From an uncultured Gemmatimonadota bacterium (GTDB lineage Bacteria > Gemmatimonadota > Gemmatimonadetes > Gemmatimonadales > GWC2-71-9): DNA of 32,127 nucleotides. This document shows positions 26,669-32,127 of the stretch, piece by piece. The stretch is from the NCBI GenBank assembly GCA_937871775.1, contig CALMOP010000269.1:1-32127 (forward strand). Direction: 5' to 3'. The translations under genes were made by a program, and so were the position numbers. Position 1 is the first letter of the stretch, and the number at the start of each line of letters is the position of its first letter. The notes beneath the pieces were generated by a model. It was not told the DNA's origin, made no database searches, and saw only the letters and a program-made list of their open reading frames with translations.

Positions 26669-26985
26669 CGCTTCTTCTTACCACCCTTCCGCTTGGCCGG
26701 GCGCTTGGCGGCCTTCTTCTTCGCCGCCTTTTTCTTCGCCGGCTTCTTCTTGGCGGCCTTGCGGGCTGGTTTGCGGGCGGCCTTCTTCTTCGCCTTCTTC
26801 GCCTTCTTCGCCGCCTTCTTCTTCGCCGGCTTCCGCGCGGCCGGCTTGCGGGGCGCGGACCGGGCGGCCAGCGGCTCCACCGCCATGGGTGAGGGCGCGG
26901 GCGCAGGTGTGGGCGGCACCATGGGAGTCGGTGCAGGGTCCATCCACCCGGAATCGCTCCAGCTCAAGTCGTGCAGGTCCGCCAT
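26665..26985 (-). CDS. Histone H1-like lysine/alanine-rich DNA-binding protein
   Basis: N-terminal MADLHDLSWSDSGWMDPAPTPMVPPTPAPAPSPM then RKPAARKPAKKKAAKKAKKAKKKAARKPARKAAKKKPAKKKAAKKKAAKRPAKRKGGKKKR. GGAGGAAG Shine-Dalgarno upstream of ATG 26985. Confidence 0.85.
   Translation of the reverse strand: MADLHDLSWSDSGWMDPAPTPMVPPTPAPAPSPMAVEPLAARSAPRKPAARKPAKKKAAKKAKKAKKKAARKPARKAAKKKPAKKKAAKKKAAKRPAKRKGGKKKR
26670..26855. repeat. Low-complexity (K/A/R codon) tandem repeats within the histone H1-like gene
   Basis: Repeated ttcttcgccgcctt / cttcttggcggcctt-type units on the + strand. Confidence 0.7.
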
Positions 26986-27225
26986 GGGAGCTTCCTCCAG
27001 AGACTGCCGCGGCATTTCCGCCGCTGGGTGACGCGGGTCAACGCGCCCGCTGTGGGTGATCCACGACTTAAGATGCACTTCTTCTCTCCATGTGCAAGCG
27101 GGGGCGAACTCATCTCTGCGCCGCGGCAGCATCCTGTCGGATCGAGCGCATACTGCTCAACGCGGCGCCGTGGTGGCCCCATCATGGGCGACGGGTGGAG
27201 CTCAGTTAGCAACACCTAAGCCACT

Positions 27226-27252
27226 ATTATACAACATGTTACATGGTGTCTA
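27226..27252 (-). promoter_or_regulatory. Candidate sigma70-like promoter for the histone H1-like/protease/FHA cluster
   Basis: Minus strand TAGACA (27252-27247), 15-nt spacer, TATAAT (27231-27226), inside an AT-rich island in a GC-rich region. About 240 nt upstream of ATG 26985. Spacer is short. Confidence 0.45.
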
Positions 27253-27594
27253 CAGGGCCAGCACCCAAGCCCGCGCCCGGGACCGCGTCGCCCCGCTGCA
27301 GCAGCCCGCGGTGGTGACGCTGGTGCTGGCCCACGCCGCAGCCGCGCAGCGGTCGCCGGGTCTTGGCTCGCCCGCGTCGCGGATTCCGGCGCGGATTGCT
27401 TCCAACTCAGCGCCAGACCCCGCTCGTCGAGCAGCCCATCGGGGCGGGACTTGGTGCGGCGGGTGGGGGTCACCCAGTCGGGCCCGGTCCTGAGCTACAT
27501 CCGCCCTGCCATCACGGCTCGGCAGCCCAAATTCGCGATGCTGCGGGACAGCCCTCTGAGCCCATTGCCTCACGTCACCGACCCACGCCGCCAG

Positions 27595-27614
27595 CCAGGG
27601 TGGCGCCACCCTGG
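27595..27614. repeat. 20-bp perfect palindrome CCAGGGTGGCGCCACCCTGG
   Basis: Read directly in the apparently non-coding 27253-27844 gap. Confidence 0.8.
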
Positions 27615-27844
27615 GTTGCTCTGCCCGACACTCGGGTGATGGGGAGCACATCGCCAGCCTGGCCGTCGATCGGCCCGCCTCCCATGCCGGGGGCGCGCCG
27701 GGCAGTCCGCCCGGAGTTCATGCAAACCCGGGGTGTAGGAAGCTCCGATGGATCTTCCAACCGATTGTTTGGTAATGGGTTGGCGAGTCTCTTCAGATGG
27801 TCTGACGCTTGCTCCCAATGACCCTGCTCTGGGAGCCCTGACCA

Positions 27845-29800
27845 ATGATCCTCAAGCGACCTGTCCTGCCTTGCCTCAGTCTGGCCCTGCTCCTGGCGGC
27901 TCCGCTGCCGGGGCAGCAGGTCACCGAACTGTATGTCTTCCCTGATACCATGCGGCTCGATCCCGGCGGTCGGGGCGGGCTGACGGTCCAGGCGTTCGAC
28001 CAGTCCGGCAATGCAGTCCTCGCGGTCCGCTATCGGGTCCTCGACACCCTGGTGGCGCGGGTGGCCTCGACCGGGGTGGTGACGGGCGGCAACCGTGGAT
28101 CGACCCGAGTAGTGGTGGAGGCCGGCAGCCGGACCCGCGCGGTGACCGTGGTGGTCGCACCGCCGAGTGATGTTCCCGTCACTTCCGCCAGCGCCCCGGA
28201 GCCGGGCAGCGGCTCGACCGGCCCTATTCCCGCCGCGGTGGGTCTCAACCGGCGTCGATTGTCACTCTCCCCCGGCAACCGCGACACCCTGGTGCTGGTG
28301 GCACTCGAGGAAAGCAACCGGCGCCTGGCCCCGGGTCTCGCGGTCTGGAGCTCCACGGATGGCCAGGTGGTGGAGGTGGATGCCGCCGGTGCGGTCAGTG
28401 CACTGGCGGTGGGTCGCGCCGAGGTGGTGGTCGGGGTTGGCACCACCCAACTGCGCGTCCCGGTCAGCGTGCATCAGCCGGTGGCATGGTTCGGGGTTTC
28501 CCCGGCGCTCGACGACACGGTGCAGATTCCCCTGGGCACCAGCCGGGAGTTCACGGTGCTGCCGCACACGGCCGATTCCCTTCCGATCGAGGGGGTTTCG
28601 CTGCAATGGTCGGTGGGCGACACCACGGTAGCCAGGCTCGATCCGGCGACCGGACAGCTCACCGGCCTCAGCCCCGGGCGGACCACTCTGGCCTTCCAGG
28701 CCCAGGGTTTCCTCGCCAAGCGGTGGAACATCAAGGTGCTGTCCGGAAAGATCGCGATCGCCGTGGGGCGGGTAACCCTCTCCCCCGGGGGCCGGGATAC
28801 CCTGCGGGCGGAACATGTCGACGACGCGGGCCGCCGGATGGGCCGAGCCGCGGTAGTGTGGAGCAGCAGTGACGCCGCGGTAGCACGGGTCTCTCCCGCC
28901 GGCGTGCTGGAGGCAGTGGGACCGGGTCGCGGACAGGTAACTGCACGCACCTTGTCGGGGGCGGCGGCGACCGCCACAGTCGTGGTTACCGGAGACCTGT
29001 TGGTCGCCTTCAACCGGGGGGGTCGCTTCGCCCTCTACGCCCTGGTGGCGGACCGGGCCGAGCACCCTGCTCCCGTGGTGGCGGACAGTTTCGCGAACGC
29101 ACTCGACGGGCGTTACTCGCCGGACCGGACCAGGCTGGCGTTCAGCTCCGACCGCTTCGGGGCGGGCAACTACGACCTGTTCCTGGCCGACGCCGATGGG
29201 CACAATCCGGTGCGGCTCACCACCGACCCGGCGGTCGACGCCTCGGCGGTGTGGGTCCCGGACGGCCGGCGTCTGGTTTACGTCTCCCGGCATGGCGCGA
29301 TCCGCCAATTGTATGTGGTGGAAACGGACGGCAGTGGGATCCGGCAGCTCACCTCGCTGCCCGGCGGGGCCTTCGACCCGGCGATCTCACCGGATGGCGT
29401 CACGGTGGTCTTCGCCGGGCTCTCTGCCGGGCCCGACGGGCGGCCGGATCTTTACACCGTTCCATTGGCTGGGGGCGATCCGGTGCCGGCGACGCAGACG
29501 CCCGGGGTCAGCGAGACCCACCCCGCCTATCTGGCTGACGGGACCCTGGTCTGGCTGGAGACAAGTGGAGACGCGTCGACCCGGGTGGTCCGCGGGGGCG
29601 CTGCGGGGTCGCTGCTGGTGCCGCCGCAGTTCGTGGTCGATCTGGCGGTTTCACCGCGGGGTGAGCTGGCGTGGGTGGAGCGGGTCATGCCGGGTGAGGG
29701 TCGGGAGGCAGCCGCGGTTACATTGCACTGGCAGACTCCCGGTGGCGAAGTGACTGTGAAAGCCAATCCCGGTGAACGCATCGTGAGCCCCGCCTTTTGA
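27845..29800 (+). CDS. Secreted protein with bacterial Ig-like (Big2-type) repeats and a C-terminal TolB/PD40 propeller
   Basis: Repeats such as VWSSTDGQVVEVDAAGAVSALAVGRAEVVV, LQWSVGDTTVARLDPATGQLTGLSPGRTTLAF and VVWSSSDAAVARVSPAGVLEAVGPGRGQVTA; then DGRYSPDRTRLAFSSDRFGAGNYDLFLADADGHNPVRLTTDP. Confidence 0.85.
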   Translation: MILKRPVLPCLSLALLLAAPLPGQQVTELYVFPDTMRLDPGGRGGLTVQAFDQSGNAVLAVRYRVLDTLVARVASTGVVTGGNRGSTRVVVEAGSRTRAVTVVVAPPSDVPVTSASAPEPGSGSTGPIPAAVGLNRRRLSLSPGNRDTLVLVALEESNRRLAPGLAVWSSTDGQVVEVDAAGAVSALAVGRAEVVVGVGTTQLRVPVSVHQPVAWFGVSPALDDTVQIPLGTSREFTVLPHTADSLPIEGVSLQWSVGDTTVARLDPATGQLTGLSPGRTTLAFQAQGFLAKRWNIKVLSGKIAIAVGRVTLSPGGRDTLRAEHVDDAGRRMGRAAVVWSSSDAAVARVSPAGVLEAVGPGRGQVTARTLSGAAATATVVVTGDLLVAFNRGGRFALYALVADRAEHPAPVVADSFANALDGRYSPDRTRLAFSSDRFGAGNYDLFLADADGHNPVRLTTDPAVDASAVWVPDGRRLVYVSRHGAIRQLYVVETDGSGIRQLTSLPGGAFDPAISPDGVTVVFAGLSAGPDGRPDLYTVPLAGGDPVPATQTPGVSETHPAYLADGTLVWLETSGDASTRVVRGGAAGSLLVPPQFVVDLAVSPRGELAWVERVMPGEGREAAAVTLHWQTPGGEVTVKANPGERIVSPAF

Positions 29801-30834
29801 AAGCACTGACCCTGACCGCCATCGGCGGCCTGGACCAGCTCCGCATTCAGGACCTTCCCCGCCCTACCCTGTCCAACCCGGACGACGTGCTGGTGCGGCT
29901 GCACGCCGCGGCCCTGAACCGTCTCGATCTCTGGGTCATCGGGGGATTGCCCGGTCTCCGCTATACCTTCCCCCACATCCCGGGAGCGGACGGGGCAGGC
30001 GTGGTGGAGGCCACCGGACCGGCAGTGCAGGGGCTCGCGGTCGGCGAGCGGGTGCTCCTCAACCCTGGCCGTTCCTGCGGCCACTGCGAATGGTGCCTCG
30101 CCGGGGAGCAGCCGCTGTGTCCGGGGTTCGGAGTGCTGGGCGAACACCACCCGGGCACCCTGGCCCAATACCTGGTGGTCCCGGCCCGCAACCTGGCCCG
30201 GGTGCCGGAGCGGATGTCGTGGGCTGCGGCCGCCGGGTTCACGCTGGCCACGCTCACCGCTTGGCGGATGCTGATCACCCGGGCCCGGCTCGCTCCGGGC
30301 GAGCTGGTGCTGATCTGGGGCATTGGCGGGGGGGTGTCCCAGGCGGCGCTCCGAATCGCCCGGCATGCCGGGGCACGGGTGGTGGTCACCAGCGGCGCCG
30401 AAGCCAAGCTGGCGCACGCCCGGGAGCTGGGCGCGGAGCATGGCATCAATCACTCGACCAGTGATGTGGTCGCCGTGGTGAAAGCGCTGACTGGCCGGCG
30501 CGGGGTGGATGTGGTCGTGGACAGTGTCGGGGAACGGACCTGGGAGCAGTCCCTGCGCTGCCTGGCGCGGGGGGGCCGGCTGGTCACCTGCGGGGCCACC
30601 ACCGGCCCGATGGTCACCACCGACGTGCGCAAGCTGTTCTGGTATCAGTGGAGTCTGCTGGGATCGACCATGGGGAGCGACGCCGAGTTCCGGGCCATCA
30701 TGCGGCTGGCTGCCGCCGGAGAGCTCTGGCCCGAGGTCGACACCGTGGTTCCGCTGGATCAGGCGGTAGCGGGATTCCGGCGTCTCGAGGCCGGGGTGCA
30801 GCTCGGCAAGGTCGTCGTCGATCTGAGCGGCTGA
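29797..30834 (+). CDS. Zinc-binding medium-chain alcohol dehydrogenase family protein
   Basis: FPHIPGADGAGVVEATG, CGHCEWCLAGEQPLC (structural zinc), GIGGGVSQAALRIARHAGARVVVTSGAEAKLAHARELGAEHGIN. TTG start overlaps the preceding TGA stop. Confidence 0.9.
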   Translation: MKALTLTAIGGLDQLRIQDLPRPTLSNPDDVLVRLHAAALNRLDLWVIGGLPGLRYTFPHIPGADGAGVVEATGPAVQGLAVGERVLLNPGRSCGHCEWCLAGEQPLCPGFGVLGEHHPGTLAQYLVVPARNLARVPERMSWAAAAGFTLATLTAWRMLITRARLAPGELVLIWGIGGGVSQAALRIARHAGARVVVTSGAEAKLAHARELGAEHGINHSTSDVVAVVKALTGRRGVDVVVDSVGERTWEQSLRCLARGGRLVTCGATTGPMVTTDVRKLFWYQWSLLGSTMGSDAEFRAIMRLAAAGELWPEVDTVVPLDQAVAGFRRLEAGVQLGKVVVDLSG

Positions 30835-30851
30835 CCCGCACCCCACTCCGG

Positions 30852-31991
30852 TTATCGCCGGGCCGCGTCCTCAGGCAGGGCATATCTCGCCACCTGCTGC
30901 CAGCCGCCTTCCTCCCGCAGAATCAGATAGAGCCGTCCTGCCGCCCCGAAGCCGCCGATCGTCGCGCCTTTGGGCAACTGCACTGCACGGCGATCGCGGC
31001 CGTCGCGTCCCACGACGTCCCAGATCGGCACCGAGTCCGGGAACGGGCGCGGCCGCTGCAGCCAGACTTCGCCACCGACCTGGTTGGTCACTCCGGCGAC
31101 AAACGGGCCCTTCTGGTCTGCGAACGGGTAGGACAATTCGATGCCCGCCGGAGCCCCCATGAGCGCCATCTGCTGCCTTAACCGCTCCAGGAAGTAGTCC
31201 CGCTCCGCCTGGGTCACCGTCACCGGCTGGTAACTGCGCCCGGGACCGCGCCGCCAGGTCCCGTCGGGGGCGCGCCAGTCGACCGCGTTATTGGAGGCCC
31301 GGGCGACCCACAGCGCCCCGTCCGGGAGCACCCCGAAGAGGTCGCGACCGGCGAAGATGGTCGAGACGATCTTGGTCTGCTCGCCGAACTGGCCTCGGCC
31401 CCAGGGGGGAAGCTTGAGCTTGGCCACGGTGTCGGCCACCGTGTCGCCCCGACTCTGGCGAAGCACGCTGAGGCTGTCGAACGACAGCTCCTGGCCCGGC
31501 TCCAGACCGCCAAGCACCGTGCGGACGTCTTCCTTATAGGCGTTGCCCAGGTTGTCGAAGGCGGCCGCCTGGTTGCTCCCGCCCACCCCACGCCCGCCCA
31601 GTACCGCCAGGTACTCTCCCCGCTCGTTCCAGAGAGTGGTGCGTTCCGCGGCGAAATCCACGAGGGCCAGGGTGTCGCCGGCAAGGTGGACCACGAAGCC
31701 CGGCAGCTTGTGCTTGCCGGGCGCGGGGTCGTTGGGCCGGATGGTATCGGCGTGCTCCCCGATCAGAGTGACCGCGTCGGTGCCGAAGTCGGCGATCAGG
31801 AAGGTCTTGTCCTTGATCTCCGCCAGCGCTACTCGGCCATCCGTCAGCTCCACCACATTGCTGACCTGCTGAAAGTGCCGGCTGAGGACCGTGTCGCGGT
31901 GGTCCAGCACCAGGAGCGAGGAGCGGGCCTCGCGGCAGGCCGCGGTGAGGACCGCGCCCAGCAGGAGCAGGTCGAGACGCCGACCGGACAT
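30852..31991 (-). CDS. Beta-propeller lipoprotein (6-bladed propeller-like)
   Basis: Lipobox LLLLGAVLTAAC; VVELTDGRVALAEIKDKTFLIADFGTDAVTLIG and LAGDTLALVDFAAERTTLWNERGEYLAVLGG resemble NHL/6-bladed propeller repeats. Confidence 0.65.
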   Translation of the reverse strand: MSGRRLDLLLLGAVLTAACREARSSLLVLDHRDTVLSRHFQQVSNVVELTDGRVALAEIKDKTFLIADFGTDAVTLIGEHADTIRPNDPAPGKHKLPGFVVHLAGDTLALVDFAAERTTLWNERGEYLAVLGGRGVGGSNQAAAFDNLGNAYKEDVRTVLGGLEPGQELSFDSLSVLRQSRGDTVADTVAKLKLPPWGRGQFGEQTKIVSTIFAGRDLFGVLPDGALWVARASNNAVDWRAPDGTWRRGPGRSYQPVTVTQAERDYFLERLRQQMALMGAPAGIELSYPFADQKGPFVAGVTNQVGGEVWLQRPRPFPDSVPIWDVVGRDGRDRRAVQLPKGATIGGFGAAGRLYLILREEGGWQQVARYALPEDAARR

Positions 31992-32017
31992 GGAAACCTT
32001 TCTACCCGCTTCGCGGG

Positions 32018-32127
32018 TCAGGCTCCGGGGGGAGCCTCGAGCTGAAAGAGCAGGAGGCGGACGCCTCCCGCGAAGGGTTCGCCGACCAGGGCATACCCGC
32101 CACCCAGGGCCAGCAGCCTGCCTAACC
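32018..32127 (-). CDS. C-terminal end of a further minus-strand gene (truncated by window edge)
   Basis: Open frame from the window end, ...LGRLLALGGGYALVGEPFAGGVRLLLFQLEAPPGA*, with the stop at 32020-32018. Product unknown. Confidence 0.4.
   Translation of the reverse strand, partial: LGRLLALGGGYALVGEPFAGGVRLLLFQLEAPPGA

Noticed and set aside
25628-27031. 467-aa + ORF with FFFAAFFFAGFF repeats, resembling a membrane protein
   Set aside because: It is the antisense of the histone H1-like K/A repeats plus the protease gene; the Phe-rich tract is the complement of Lys codons.
32004-32018. ACCCGC-TTC-GCGGGT hairpin at the end of the window
   Set aside because: Short stem between two co-oriented genes; ordinary terminator-like or chance GC hairpin, no further support.

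Overview
This is a high-GC bacterial chromosomal window. The gene families suggest Gemmatimonadota, but that is an inference only. It is densely packed with metabolic and secreted-protein genes and shows no phage, transposase, CRISPR, rRNA or tRNA signature. From left to right: the C-terminus of a GntR/FCD regulator; a two-subunit CoA-transferase; an outer-membrane beta-barrel protein; an M28 peptidase divergent from a TolB-propeller/CehA-type protein; an amidohydrolase; a minus-strand cassette of two ATP-grasp (D-Ala-D-Ala ligase-like) enzymes plus a GNAT acetyltransferase; thyX; a GlcD-like FAD oxidoreductase; a squalene/phytoene synthase; a lipoprotein; 3-hydroxyacyl-CoA dehydrogenase; a small membrane protein; thiolase; a zinc-ribbon protein; an RNase HI-like protein; a universal stress protein; a 70-aa protein; selD; a second amidohydrolase; an FHA protein, a trypsin-like protease and a histone H1-like protein with overlapping reading frames; an Ig-like/propeller protein; a zinc alcohol dehydrogenase; and a propeller lipoprotein. 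The strongest non-obvious observations are: (1) selD extends through an in-frame UGA (GAG-U-ACK), so it is a selenoprotein that the ORF track truncates; (2) the RNase HI-like protein has Ala where the catalytic Glu of the TTNNRMEL motif should be; (3) the ATP-grasp/ATP-grasp/GNAT cassette has overlapping junctions and may make an unknown acylated peptide-like metabolite; (4) the histone-H1-like/protease/FHA cluster; and (5) several palindromic intergenic elements, one containing a stop codon in its stem.
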